Notes: generated by a model from the sequence alone, not told the origin. Positions 46,571 through 60,312 are shown, counted from the first letter of the stretch. The stretch: 64,000 bases of DNA from Callaeas wilsoni (GCA_013398955.1 VWPU01004889.1:56828-120827); one strand, 5' to 3'. Numbers and translations are program-made.

Positions 46571-48218
46571 AAAGATCATCTTTCCTGCTTGCTGTGCTTT
46601 TAATTTTGGTGTCTGAATTTTGCTGCCTAGCAGTGAGATCCCCTTCAGGAACAGAGTGTTATGATTCTATTTTCATTAAGCCAAAAGGATGACTAATTCA
46701 ATTTTCAACACATCATCTCCCTTTTAATGCTATCATGTAATTACGTATTTCTAATGGAGAAAAAAGGTGTATGTTAATATTTTGGTTCAAAACAGGTAAA
46801 CTGTTCTGTAGCCAAGACAATGTGAACCTCAACAGAGATTAAATATATTCACTGTTCCTTGTTTTTAATATAGTCTAATTTGTCAAATATATATTTTTTA
46901 TTCAAGCATTCTGGTGCCTATCCAAATATAATCCACAACATTCAGATATTTGCCATCACATTAAATAGAGCTAATAGTTTTTGTACATGTAAAAGTAAAC
47001 TTTGAAGTTTTTCACCTTGAAATTTCTATATGTCATCAGTGCTTCAGGAGAGTCTGTATTTTCTTTAAGTGTTGAATGCAAAATATTTCATGTGCTCAGA
47101 CATCTGATTCTGCATTATTTAGTATTTTATAGGCTTCTAAACACATACAAAAAAAACCCCTTACAGTCTTTGGTCAAAAACAATTCCAATATTTCAAATT
47201 CATGTAGAAAATATTACTTTTATAGAATAGTTTTAATGAAGGAACAATCAATAAAATAAAGTTTTGAAAAGTAAAATGCAACTCTGTTTCAAAGAGTTTT
47301 ATATGTGATGTGGATCTGGTAAGTGAAAAGGCCACAGTTCTCTTTGTCCCATATTCACTAGTTTCCCAAATTGTTCTCCAGTCAAGTGAACTGTCACCTA
47401 AAAATTTATTACAAAGATCGAGAAATATTCTCAGTATTTCACAGGCATAACTAAGATGTGTAAACTCAGACTGTGCTATTCAATTACCAGCTTGGATCTG
47501 AGCAGTCCTTGAGAAGTATCTCTCTCTCTCTCTCTGCATGAAGTCCACAGGAGCATTACAGTGAAGGTTCTCCTGCATTAGTTCCTGTTCTGGTACATTG
47601 ATCACCACTGGATCCATCTTCAGGGTCCCACAAATTGTTTATAACAACTGAGGTCATCAGCTAGAATAAGAATGTGTTCATTGTGTATAGCAGTGAAGTT
47701 TAATTCTGAATAATGGGGGAACATGTATTAAAACAACAATCAAAAAAAAAAAAAGAAAAAGAAAAGCTATGTTTCTCACTTTTGTGGTAGGTTGAAAATG
47801 TATCTGATTTAGCTTGTATACTTGGCTTGTTTGATTTCAGCATGATAAGAAGGTTCAATGAATGAATGGGTCAGGATTTCTAATAATACATTCTTTGTTA
47901 GAATAGCTGATGTTCTTTACCACAAGACTAGCTTGATTCCCTTTAATGCTTAATTTCTTTTCATATTACATCATACATCAGTTTATTCATTTTCTGCCAG
48001 ATCAACAGGGAACCAAAAAAGTTCTCTTTCAAATTTTGGCCATATTTATGAGTATATTATTATCCATTCTGTACACAGACCACCTGAACTATCATCTTTC
48101 ACTCTGATAAATACATTCCTAATGCAGTCAATACTCCAATTGTTGGTGAAATAGCTACACTCTAAATCACCTGTATTGTGAGGATTTTATGCACACTATT
48201 TTGTGATTATCTACTCAC
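46571..48218. other. AT-rich non-coding stretch
   Basis: Nothing is recognisable beyond a short (TC)n run at about 47518-47536 and an A-rich run at about 47742-47764. Confidence 0.55.
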
Positions 48219-48271
48219 CTCTGTCATTTAAATTATTATACCTCTTTTGTTGACAGTGGAATGCTGTGAAA
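48219..48271 (-). CDS. Candidate short coding exon with strong splice sites
   Basis: The minus strand shows a textbook acceptor (GGCTTTCTCTCTTTTCTTTCTTAG), then 53 bp, then GAG followed by GTGAGTAG, a textbook donor. Only one frame is open: one base, 17 codons (FTAFHCQQKRYNNLNDR), then one base (phase 2 in, phase 1 out). It joins the candidate exon at 38245-38304 as a GGT (Gly) codon. The gene is not recognised. The splice sites are among the best in the window, but the short coding length gives little independent support. Confidence 0.32.
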
Positions 48272-49467
48272 CTAAGAAAGAAAAGAGAGAAAGCCAGGTT
48301 CATAATGAAATCCTATGTTAGGATAAAATATCAGGTCTTGAAGGTCTTTTGTTTGAAGAGGAAATAAATTATAATTTATAGTGATGTTAGGGCAAGAAAT
48401 AATGTTTAAAAAATGTATATATTTACACATACACAAATACACGTATTTGATATAGTTTTTATCATATACATATAGGGAGGAAGAATATGAAAATATTTCA
48501 ATTTTTCAGTTGTACGGAGTACTTCTGCTGTAGCTTGCTACATTGTCAACTTTAAATGTATGAGATGGTCAAAGAGATGTTCCATTTCTGAGAGCCTGTT
48601 TTTCACAGGAAATTGATTATCAGAAGGAAGATCTAGAATGAGTTATAACTGTTCCTTCACACAGCTATATTATCTATATGTAAGTAGGAAATGTACTAAT
48701 GTACTTCACATAAATACACAATTTTATCTCATTTTCTTTCCCTCTCCTTCCTCATTTCTTTCCACTCCTTTTCTTTTCTACCTGGCTATACAGGAGAATT
48801 TTCCTTCTGTGTCTTGTATTGTACATCTCTTCAACAAGGACTCAGCACCATATTTTTCTGGGCTTCAGTATCTCAACAAAACAGGTTTAATTCTGCTAAG
48901 ACTTCCCAATTGAATTCAAGAGTTATATAAATCCCAGTGTTTAAATATAAACCTTAGTATGTGATAAATGTGCTGAATAGCTATTAGATTATACAATTGA
49001 CTTCATTTATCTGTTAAGTTAAAGGAAGTAAAAAATTGGTAAGCAAGCTGTAGACAGCGGAATAAATGTCTGCCACATGACATTCTGGAGGTCTTTGTCT
49101 TTTGAACTGTTCATTTTTACCTGTAATTTTTTTTCTTTATTTTGTGTTACTGCTTTTTGGTTTTTCGAAAGTGCACTGTCTACAAAATCCCAATTTGTTG
49201 AACCTCCGGGAGTGTCACCTAATGCTTGGGCCAGTCACCCAAGTCTGTCTACTGTCTGCCATGTTAACTGTCTACACACTGGCAACAGTGCATTGCCATG
49301 CTTCTTCTGCTCTGTCTGCCCATTTTGTGGCTATGAAGCTGTGGGCAATTCAGGTTTGTGAGCCATCCAATTATCCCTTATGACAAGACATTATTACATG
49401 AGGAGACTTTATGTTCTGAAAAATCCAAAGCTGCACCTATGAAGAAGTAGTAAATACTAGGAAGGGG
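48272..49467. other. AT-rich non-coding stretch
   Basis: No repeat or gene is recognisable. Plus-strand ORFs at 48638 and 49077 are hydrophobic, T-rich artefacts. Confidence 0.5.
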
Positions 49468-49520
49468 GTGTGTGGGTGTGTGGGTATGCATGTGCACGTG
49501 TGTGCGTGCGTGTGTGTGTG
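49468..49520 (+). repeat. Imperfect (TG)n microsatellite
   Basis: TG-rich tract with GG, CA and GC interruptions. It accounts for the Val/Cys-rich start of the plus-strand ORF at 49470. Confidence 0.9.
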
Positions 49521-49711
49521 AAAATAAAGACTTTTCTAATGTCCATAACACAAAATTTCCTCAAAGGTCAGGTGAATGTCCTATCCCATTCTGGACCACA
49601 GGCCATCAAAGACTTGTGTTCATCTCTGTCCCAGTATTGTCCATTCCTTTATCCCAGACACCAGAGTGATAGGCCATTGCTGATGAATTGCCCTATATTT
49701 TCTGTGCTGTC

Positions 49712-50658
49712 CCTCAGGAGTTCAGTGGGACCAGTGTTATTAAATATCTTCAGCAATGACACAGATGAAGGGATCGAGTGGAGCCTCAACAAATCTGCTG
49801 CTGACACCAAGCTGAGTGGTGCAATTCACCCTCCTGAAGGACAGGATGCCATCCAGAGAGCCCTGCACAAGCTCGAGAAGTGGCCCATGGGGATCTCATG
49901 AGGTTTAGCAAGGCCAAGGGCTGGTGCTGCACATGGGCCAGGACAAACCCCAGTGCCAGCCCAGGCTGGGGATGAACAGATGGAGAGCAGCCCTGCCCAG
50001 AAGGACCTGGGGGTGCTGGGGGTGAGAGCTGGACATGAGCCAGCCATGGGCACTGCCAGCCCAGAAAGCCAAGTGTGCCCTGGGCTGCATCCAAAGCCCG
50101 TGGGCAGCAGGGGAGGGAGGGGATTCTGCCCCTCTGCCCCGCTCTGGTGAGACCCCACCTGCAGAGCTGCCTCCAGCCCTGGGGTCCCAGCATGGGAAGG
50201 ACATGGAGCTGTTGGAGACAGTCCACCAAGGTGATGAGAAGGAGAGAGCTCCTCTCCTACAACAAAAGGCTGAGAAAATTGGGATTGTTCAGCCTGGAGA
50301 GAAGAAGGTTTAAGAGTGCCTCAGTTCTAGCCTTCCAGTATCTGAAGGGAAGTCATAAGAAAGATAGAAAGGGACAAGAGAATGTAATGACAGGACAAAG
50401 AGAGCGGCTTCAAAGTGAAAGAGCATAGGTTTAGATCAGATATTAGAAAGGAATTCTTTGCTGTGGTGGTGGTGAGGCCCTGGCAGAGGTTGCTCAGAGA
50501 AGTTGTGGGTGTCCCCTCCCTAGATTTTGGAAAACCTGGTCTAGTGGAAGGTGTCCCTGCCCATGGCAGGGCAGCTGGAGCTAGATGATCTCCAAGGCCC
50601 CTTCCAAGCCATGCCATTCTATGATACTATCAGTCTTTGATCCTTTGATTCTGTGATA
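49712..50658 (+). mobile_element. 5'-truncated CR1 retrotransposon
   Basis: Plus-strand CR1. It starts inside the reverse transcriptase (SVGPVLLNIFSNDTDEGIEW, near 49725). The catalytic-box region reads KSAADTK where FADDTK is expected, then comes QRALHKLEKW and the GC-rich 3' UTR. It ends at 50658 with diverged ATTCTATGATAC/GATTCTGTGATA tail units. The RT frame is broken after about 60 codons. 5' truncation is the rule for CR1. It is older than the copy at 22963 judging by the degraded tail. The overlapping short ORFs on both strands between 49786 and 50617 are shadows of it. Confidence 0.88.
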
Positions 50659-50703
50659 CAGAAGAAGTTAGTTCATTTTATTGACAGATTGCACTATTTG
50701 AGG

Positions 50704-50737
50704 AAAACAAACAAACAAACAAACAAACAAACAAAAA
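50704..50737 (+). repeat. (AAAC)n microsatellite
   Basis: About eight CAAA units, 46 bp beyond the CR1 3' end. Confidence 0.95.
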
Positions 50738-50747
50738 TCCCTTAAGC

Positions 50748-50951
50748 TTAAATCCATATTCTGAATAGACATGTAGGTGCATTTCTGTCCTTGGTCTTAC
50801 CACCACCCTCATTGTGATTTCCCTCTGTCTCCTGTGCCAATCTGATTGCTACCCTAATGCTCTCTGCCAGCTCATCTCGAAGTTTTTCATAATGCTTCCT
50901 CTTAGTCACACAAATTCTGTCTTCCCTTGCTCCACCCAGCAAGTACCTCAC
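50748..50951 (-). other. Coding-like minus-strand open frame, possible exon
   Basis: 67 codons without an in-frame ATG start (it begins at GTG after a stop). The peptide is strikingly helical and charged: HYEKLRDELAESIRVAIRL, followed by AQETEGNHNEGG. A good donor-like GGTG/GTAAGACC falls at about 50797. Upstream AGs exist but the pyrimidine tract is weak. Local GC is higher than the surroundings. It could be an exon, a fragment of a retroposed gene or an unrecognised repeat ORF. It does not fit the phase of the 48219-48271 exon. Confidence 0.22.
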
Positions 50952-53900
50952 TGATCAGCATGGCAGCCAGCCCCCTGCACAGGAGTCACCAGACAAAGCA
51001 ACCCCGACCAAATTCCAATTTGAGCTTCCCTGCTCTCAGTATTATACTGCACAGCGTCTCCTGACAACCTACAGGGAAAATTACAGAAAAAGCCTTGCTC
51101 ATCTCCCGAACAGAAAATGCTTACTTCACTCAGCCCATGACAGTTCCGTGAAAATTCAGCATGCTCACAACAATCAGCATTGTAAAAGAACCTAGCAGTC
51201 AGTCTCTAATAAGTTTTTATGATGTGTCTGATCTGCAATTACAGAAAATTATGCTTTTGTTAAATCTGGACAATAGTTCTTAAAATCTCAAAGGACAGTT
51301 CTTCTATACTCAATAGCTTGAATTCTAGCAAATGCCAAAGTTTTTAGTAAACTAATGACTGAAATGGCATAACCACATGGAGTTTGGCTGTTCTCTTGTG
51401 CCCTTTAAACAAAGGCATGCAACGAGCATGAAAATTCTGCCCAAAATGCTTAAAGCTTGGCAAGCTTAAGCTGAGGTCAAGGGTCCCATAATAGAGACGA
51501 TTACCAAATTAACATTAGGTATCATTGCCAGTGCCATCTGTTTCTTAAAGCACTTACAGGAAGAAAAATTTGTACCATGCTGATGAAGCTTTATGTTTTA
51601 AAGGAAAATACATCATGATAGAAAGGACGAGTAAGAACAAAATGTTTGAGGTATTTTGGTGGGGTTTTTTTTCTTTACTCCATGGAAGCATCATATTTTG
51701 CCTTTACAACTGTACATCTGCCTCAGGAACTTAATTATTAAATTCATTGCTTGTTACTGCACTCTTGCACAACGCTAATAGTGTACTTCTCTACTAGAGA
51801 TAACACTTAAAGACAGAATATCAAGTTTTCTGACCTCTGCATTTTCAGTTTCAAGAGGATATCAGTTTTACCTATGAGCTCCAAACTCTAAACAGAATGT
51901 GCTACTTGAATGTTGTCTCATGCTGGACTTTGCATGAGCCAGGCAGAACTAATTTACTTCTTTTTGTCTTCTTGGAAACTGAAAATGTACAACCAGCTAA
52001 ATCAAAGGCTTTGGAACTTGAAAATAAAGGGAGAAAAATTTTGATTTATTTATTAATTTTCTCACAAAGGTACAGTTTTCTTGTAACTTGAAATGTTTCA
52101 TTTAGAAACTAGTTGCTCGACTCTAGAGATCTACAACATACACAAAACAAAAGTCCATTGAAAATATTCCATTAATGGAAGGAGGTGATAGTTAGCAGTG
52201 TGACTGCCTAATATGTCTTAGGACTACTCTCACTAGAATGTATAACCGCATTTTTGCATTTACCCAGAGAATCTAAACGATCCTGTAGAGAACAGACAGT
52301 TACTAACATTACAGAAATAAATGGCTCAATTCCTTCTACCTAGCATCCTTATTAAACATAGGAGTCTAATCAAACACTGGAGACTCTTGTAAATGAACTA
52401 GCACAGACTAACCCAGGGGCTTGTTTTAAAATTGCAAACATAATGATTAGCAGCTGCCTGGAGCCTCCAGAAAGAAAACTGAGAGGAACTAAAACCTTTC
52501 TTTAATTCTACGTTTTCATTGTGAAAATTGAGGTAACATGCTTTTATCTTTTTGTACCTAATCAAATATAGGTGGAGAGGAGCCAACGGGGGAAAAATGA
52601 AAGCAAAAGAGACACTGTAGTTCTAGTGTTTATTGGGGATGTAAGTCAGTCTCATAAAACAACACACACTAAGTCACTGGGTTTTCATATACTGTTCCAT
52701 TGTCAAATTAAAAAATATTAAGGTTTTCTCTTACTCCCCACTGTCCTTTAAAATAATCCCATATATAAAGATGTAGCTAAGGTCATATGTCTGTAGCAAG
52801 ACCGTTTTACTAAAATAGCTGAGGTTACTCTGGTTAATTTTTGAATGACAAATGACACCTCCACTGCATTTTTAAAAAAAATATTCTAAAAATAAAGGAG
52901 GGGGTTTTTTTTCTGGAGAAATAAAGCTCTTATCTTAATTGGAACCAAACATACTTTAATGTATTTATGAAGAATCAGGAAAAATTGTACATAATATGTA
53001 CAACTAAATAATAAAATCAAAAGCTGACAAAATCTTATTACGAAATCCCTCTAAGTCCCGCCCTCCCCTATTTCATACTCACTGTTGTTGGCATGCAAAA
53101 ATGAATATTTGTTTCATTGCAATGAACATTATATTAGTTCTCTTATATTTTATTTAAGTTCTAGACAATAATGTGTTTTACAATGATAGTGAGATACCTA
53201 TTATGTGCGTTTTATGAAACATGAATTATTCCCACCTCCTTTGAACAGATGTGTTCTGCCTGAGTACAAACTTCATATTACTACAAAATACAGACATAAA
53301 AGTACTTCTACTTATCCAGGCTACTTTCTTAGAGCATAAGAAAAAGAAAAGTGAGAGGTCCAATTAGAAAAAAGCAATGTTCACTCTTATCGGTGGATGA
53401 GAGGATGGCAAGGTGTCTTATAGGCGACACATTTAATGCAGTTCCACCCCCTTACCTGGTCAAGCATAAGTAGTCATTGTTGTGTTCAGTCTAAATTCTA
53501 AATACTCTTCTACCATTCAAAATCTCCTCTCCCAGCTGGATACCAGATCCAGATCTGAGCAGAAGATTCCAAGATAAGTACTTTGGAAGTAGAGGTGGAC
53601 TTGGATGTCTAAAAACACAGGTTAGGTCATTAAATACCTAGCACGCAGAAGACAGCAAAATTTTTTTGAAAAATCTGAACTCTTATTTTCATTTTTTCAC
53701 TGTAATTAGTGTAACACAAATTACTATAACAGAAAGAAAAAAAAAACTGTCTTGACAGATAGTGCTGCAAAGTGCCTTCTTTTTTTATAATTATCTATTA
53801 AGTAGAGCACTTATATAGCCATCGACATGCACTTAGAGTAGATGAGATTATGCTTCATCTCAGCATTGCAACAAAGTTTAGGAAACTCTCAAATCCCTGC

Positions 53901-56900
53901 CTCCATGGGCTGGGACACCTCAGGCAATGCAGTTTACACAAAGAAGCTTTCAAGTCCTTACACAGGGCATCCTATGAGTTTTGGACTCAGTGAGGGCTGT
54001 CAGGCAGCCAGTGGAACACAGCTGGATGATTAAAATACAATAGAACCCCTTCTATACAGAAGTTCCAGCTGAAAATAAGCAGAATTAGTCTTGCATATTA
54101 GCCAGCCATCAGCCAAATTTGTAGAGGAAAAAAAAAACACAAAGAGAGTAAATAGCTTAGAAAACTGCAAGTCAGTAGAACACACAGATTTTGCACTCTT
54201 GAGAATATATATGAAGAAATATAGTACTCCTGAACACTGGACTGCAAAGAAGTGAAGTGGAAAAAATGAGGAATTAAGACGTACAAAATAAATTTCCAGG
54301 ACCAGACATTGCTTAAGTTCGAAAATTTATCTGCATTCCTTGTAAGAATTCATAGAAAGACTTCTCTTCCTTAGGAAGGATAAATACTACAACTTCAGAG
54401 GCAGAACAAAGTGAAGTTAAATAGGTTTCTCGTAACAGTTAAATTCTTGCAGGTATACCTGAATCCAGTTCTGTGCTATGCAAGCAAAATTCAGAGCTGA
54501 TTTATGTAAGTCCAGCTCCGTTTAACAAAGGTGTTTAGGTTTGATTTCAGAATTTTTGATCATTATAAAACAGTTACCCTGTGAAACCTAAAATGAAAAG
54601 TTTTTTTCCTGTAAGTTCTCCCCAGCGAGAAACTGAAAATTAGGGATCATTACACAGATGTTAAGGGATGTGGCATGTTCAGAGTGAACTCTGACTCCTC
54701 ACTTCCTACAGTACACTGGAACCTGCATCTTTCATCTAAAGAATTAAAACATATGTTTTATTTTTGTAAATGCTTGCCCACACCACTAAAAAAACCTTTG
54801 AAAGAGGAAACAAATCTCAGGGCCTGTTGTGGTGTTCAATTCATTTGGAAGGATATATTAAAGGGAATATAAGTTATGTTTGTAAAGGAATAGCAAAATT
54901 AACACCTGGGTATAAAGAGAAAGATTTAGATCTTGAAGAGACAGAAGTTAGGTATTTTAAGCAGAAAAAGAAAGGGTTCTGGAAAAAAGGTTTGCAAAGC
55001 TACAATGACAAAAGTGTTTTGGTGGCATTTTTTCAACTACTAATCAAAGCAGTATGTAGCTAAAATGTCAATGTTTTTGCCCCAAAGGCCAATGTATTAT
55101 GCTACTACTTCACAATGCCTTCATGTATAACACATATTTGTACAAATAAGTCACAGCAGAGAACCTAAAGGGCTCCATTCTTTGTTCCTTGAGGCTCTTA
55201 TCAATGATAACTCTCTCTGACTATAACAGAAAGTTCAGGCTTCCAGTGAACTGGGACCATAAATCAATTTACGCTGGGTGTGATAAACTAGTGAAAATAC
55301 TGGGTCATTACCATATAACACAGAGCAAACTGGAGCTAAATTTTAGCCACATAACTGCTCAAAAATTCTATAACATTTGACCTTTCAGAAAATATATTTA
55401 TCTACTTTTGTAACTTCTTCTTATTTTTGTTAGCAGAAATGCAGTCCCTGATTTTATAATAAATTCAATGTATTTTGTATTTAAATGCTGTGAAGTAAAA
55501 TTATTTCCACTCAGCCATATTTTGTTAGCAGTGTTAATACCGTATTAATGTTAGTCTCAGCTAATGTCTAAATGCATTTTATTGATTTGCAATTTTATAA
55601 CCTGTTAACAAGTCTTTACCAAATGTAAAGAATCCTTGACTGGCAAATGAAGCATTATGAAGGAGAGCAAATTTGATAGAAAACAGTGCCTTCAAACTGA
55701 ATTTTTAAAAGACAGTAAAGAGCATTTTGTAATGCATATCCTCCCTTTTCCTATTCTTTCGAATTAGCTGTGTTTTCAAAATTTATGCAATTGAAAACAA
55801 CAGTCCTGGATGCCTGTCTCATGGTCCCTAATGCAGTGACAAAAAAAACAAAAATTAGTTTTATGTAATTTGCACAGCTTTTTCTGTCTTGCAGTTATAC
55901 TGAACATATAACATGGATGAATACATTTCCACTCTGACTACAGTTTGCACTTCTTCCTTTGTCTCAGGGCTGTTTTCACATACCAATTGTAATGCGTGTG
56001 AAAACAAAAGTATCACGTACTTCTGTTTCAGTAGGACGAAACAAGTTAGAGAAACCAAGATATTTATTAGTCTTTCCCACTCTTTACATGATTAATATGA
56101 GAGAGTAATTCATCAATGTGTGGCTTAGCATGAAAAATATTCAATATCTTTGCTAAAATAAATTACTTTTTTTTCCTGTGATTTTACAAATCGGTTCCAA
56201 CTAAGGCTTTTCTGTAGTAATCTGTATTTAACATATGCAATCTTGGATCTCTTTCATTCCTGAGATGAACTTAGGTGATCAAATGAATTTACATAACTAG
56301 CATGAGAATTAGTATCTCAGAACAATTCTATCTGAGTTCTGTGTAATCATTTATTCTTCTTTACAACACTAGGTGTTTTCTTTTTAATAAGGATACTTGA
56401 TTTCTTGAAAATCTGGTATAAATAAATCCAACATTTTCATTTAGAAAAATTAAAACAGGTGTCCTTTGTTAGCTGTGCTTTACAAGACAAATGTCTCTCT
56501 TTACAAACAGTCTTTCACCACCTGACGAAATGGTGAAGTTATAAACAGCCATATAGACAAGAGGTGAAACACAAAAGAGAATCTGTATTGTGGAGAACAG
56601 TGGAAAAAACCTTGCACATGGTGTGAATCACAGCAGAGATTTCAAAAAAGGTTTTAGCCTGTTCTTCATTAAGTGGTCAGAACACACTATGTAAATGAAT
56701 TAATCTTTTTCATCTCCTGTTTCTTCAACATGATCTACACCCTCAAAAGAAGTGACTACTACACCCCAAAGTTGTGTAGGAACCAAGGTTCCCATTTTTA
56801 TGAGGGGTTTTTTTCAAGTTGTCAGAGCATCCTCTGTCTTGGAAAGAACAAAACATTGAGCACTCTAAATTTACAAGACAATGTTAAAAAGAAATCATTT

Positions 56901-59900
56901 CCGGTCACTTTTATTGTTGCCTTTTGAAAAGAAAAAAGAATCATATATTGCCATTTTATTCAAACTCTGCACTTTAAATATTGAGATGAATTCAGAAGTA
57001 TTTCAAAATAAGAATGTTCTCTTCTAAAGAAACATTATTGAAGACTCATTTTTTTCTGAAAACAATTTTGTCATCAAAGGTAACTGACTGTTACAAAACC
57101 TGTTGCTACCAACAAATCATCATTTTCTGAAAGAATATTCCAATGTGAATTGCCAGTTTTCATCACCATTAAGTAATTTGCCATGACACAATTCAAGTAA
57201 AAAAAAAGCAAAACCAAAACAGCAAGAAAAGGAGGCACATTCTTGAACATAAAATAAGTATTATTTGCTTCCCCTGCCTTCCACCTTCATTCAAGGAAAA
57301 AAATAAACACAATTGGGTTTAAAACCATTCAGGATAGACCATTTATTTAAAAATCTTTGAATTCAAAGAGTAAAGCCTATATTTCTTTGTCAGACTGTAA
57401 ACATCACTTGTAAGATCAAATATTTTCAAAAGTTCCTAAAAGCTAAAGTTCTAGAAAGCGTAAATACTTTTACAAAAATTAGAAAAAAGCAAACAGATTA
57501 GACAAAAATTTAAATGTTTCCAACTGTAGAGCTCAACTTGGAAATCATTTCAAATCCAGAGAAACCAATCCATGTCTCTATCTCTAATAGGAAAAGTTGA
57601 GATTTCTACTTACGCATGCTATTAGACCCTAATTTCTATAATAATAGTAGTAAAACATTTTTATTGCAACTTTAAAGCTTATGAAGACAAAGAGCTGTTG
57701 AATGGTGAACTTGTTCATTATTTTATCCCAAAAATGTGATGCTAGAGTCTTTTTCTCTTCTTGAAAGTTTTGAAGGTACAAATTTTATTACAGGACTCTT
57801 TTGGCTTTGAGCCTTTCAGTCTTAACCTTTCTTTTGCATAAAAGCAGATTAATACATTCAGTATACTTTTAAGAAGTCTGTACCTCAGTACAAGATCCAT
57901 TGTGCATAATGAGATGACTAATTAAGATGACTCTTACTACTTCATAATTTGCATCTTCTTTTTTGTGACCTATTCTTTATAGCATTGACACGGGTAACTA
58001 CATTTCTGAAGAACTAACCGAGTAAGTGTATCTCTTAACATTGCACCACTTCAGCAAGACAATTTAGTATTTGAGTGAATGAACTTACTGTTAAAAATTT
58101 TCCTGAGAAGAAAGGACATATTTAAGGGTCCTACAGTGCCATGTTTTTTTCCATTAGATGCAAATAGGGATGCCATCTCTATCAGTTTCTCTAATTATAC
58201 ACACCTTGTCAGTGTCAAGTAAAAGCCTCTACAATTCTGTATTATTTTCTGTCTCCACACTCTGGCCATCACAAATAGCTGAGTGTGATTTTTATGAAAC
58301 AAAATCCTGCAATACTTGGACTGGAGACCCTTTTAAAAATTTATTTATTTATGATGGGTCAGACTAGATCATATTATTGTAATCTGTTATTTGATGAAGT
58401 CCACTGGAGACTTTAGACACAGAAAAACCATCAGTATCTGACTGTGTGCAGTTTAATCCTAAATCCACCATTTTACCTTGAATAATTTTTCCTTTGTTCT
58501 CCATTGGTCAATCTTCTTTGTTCAAGTTAGAGTGAAATCAGATATAATTACTTATCCACAGTTAAGTTGTTCAACTATGTTTACATGTAGAGAACAAAAA
58601 GAGCAGGCATTGCTGGGCTCTAATTTCTTCCTTGCAGTGTTTTGATACACATTTGGTTCAGACCTTAAAATAATGACATGACAAACAGAGCCATGCACTG
58701 TCTCCCAGGCAGATAAACCTTGGTATTTTCTAGAAGCAAAAGCACATGCTGTTCATGACTATATGGTTCAGAGCTCTGACCACAGTAGTGAAATTATAGG
58801 CCAGCTAATTTAGCTTCGTTTTTGTTTGCAAAACCCATAGTAATTTTTAGGCCAAGATCTATGAAGCTAACTCACTTGCATTTCTTGTCTTTTCACAAAG
58901 ATGAATCAATACATTTACTGGAAATAAAATCTCCAAATTAGGAGATTTTACCTGTCTGGTAAGCAACATCCAATGTCCTCTCTCTTTTTTGACGATGCTT
59001 TTATCATTAATACTAAAGTTTAAAGTGTCAAGAAAAAGAATAGATTTTATAAATTTTCAGCTTACCTACCTTCCAAACAGGGCTGTTTCCTACCTCATTC
59101 CAATTCTGCTTCTCTTAATTTCCTTTTAATTTTCCATATGCTAAGAGGACACACTACACAGACAGCTTCACCTCCTCCACCTCTTACAGCTTTCTAAGTT
59201 TGCTCTTCTCTGTTTCATCTTGAATGTTTTATATCATTTGCCTCTTTTGCCTTGTTCTGGATAGGCACTTGGGGTAACAGAAAATGCTCTTTTAGGAGCA
59301 CCTGACATTATTCAATATCATTGAAATCTTCCAGACTTTTAAAGGAAATGGGAATTTTAATTAGAATTTGATGCTCATTTAGAACTGAAGACTATATAGA
59401 AATTACCTGAGCTATGCTGGGCAATAAATATTATTGAGCTGTGAGGAGAGAGAGACACAATGCCTTCCCTGGAATAGAGGATGCTTCATATTCCATCATA
59501 TTAGAGTGAAAACAGAATAGCTTTAAACATTTTTGATATCTCTGGCAATCTCCAAATTTTGGAAATTTACAGAAGATATTTAGGAAACACAGGAGTAATT
59601 TAGGGACATTCCAGATGTGTATTCCTTCATAACTATTGTAAATTCCCTCTCATGTTTTACATAAATTATGTGCACACAAAAGATTCAATTCCTTTGGAAA
59701 CTGACTGAGCTCTTCATGTAATGTCCAGAAAACATTCAGGATCAAGAAGAAAATTAAGTGGTTATTGATAATTCCATTATTTTAAAAGCAAGTGAACAGG
59801 TGATGGACTCTGACTACAACTAGCAAATGTATCTGACTTTAAAAAGCTCAAAAGAGAAAGAAATATAACTAATTTTCTATAAAAATGTAGGAAAAATTAA

Positions 59901-60312
59901 AAGCGAATTATATTTTTAAATTATAAGCCTTTTATAAAAATGAAAGCTAAGATTGTAAAACTCAGGGGCCACTTACAGGAAATTGTAAAATGAGAGAAGT
60001 TTATTAATAAAATGTTTGATGAAAAACTTATGTATGTTGTGTAAAAATAATAAATGTAAAAGTTGCTTCAAGTTTGAAAGTTGGTTCTATATTTATAACT
60101 ATAGCAATTGTAATTATATGCTGGTTAAACTTTGCTGATACTAATCACATAAGGTTTACACTTTTGAAAAGCCATTGTGCTAATTCATGTACTGTGTTCT
60201 AACTATTATCCTTATGTGAGCATGCTTCCTACTTTTGAACATTTCTGCCACTGAGCCAGTTACATGGCCAAGTTTACAGCTTTTATATGTAACATAACAG
60301 ACTACCCTGTGG
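50952..60312. other. Long AT-rich non-coding stretch
   Basis: About 9.4 kb with no recognisable gene, transposon or RNA gene. Short ORFs at 54675-55063 (plus) and 55861-56058 (minus) are open but unrecognised. Part of 51180-51570 is discussed as a possible conserved element. Confidence 0.55.

Noticed and set aside
49470..49901. 143-codon plus-strand ORF
   Set aside because: It is a fusion of microsatellite, unique DNA and a CR1 reverse-transcriptase fragment. Only the last 60 or so codons are real CR1 sequence.
49786..50229. Overlapping 147-, 110- and 99-codon minus-strand ORFs
   Set aside because: They are antisense shadows of the GC-rich CR1 region.
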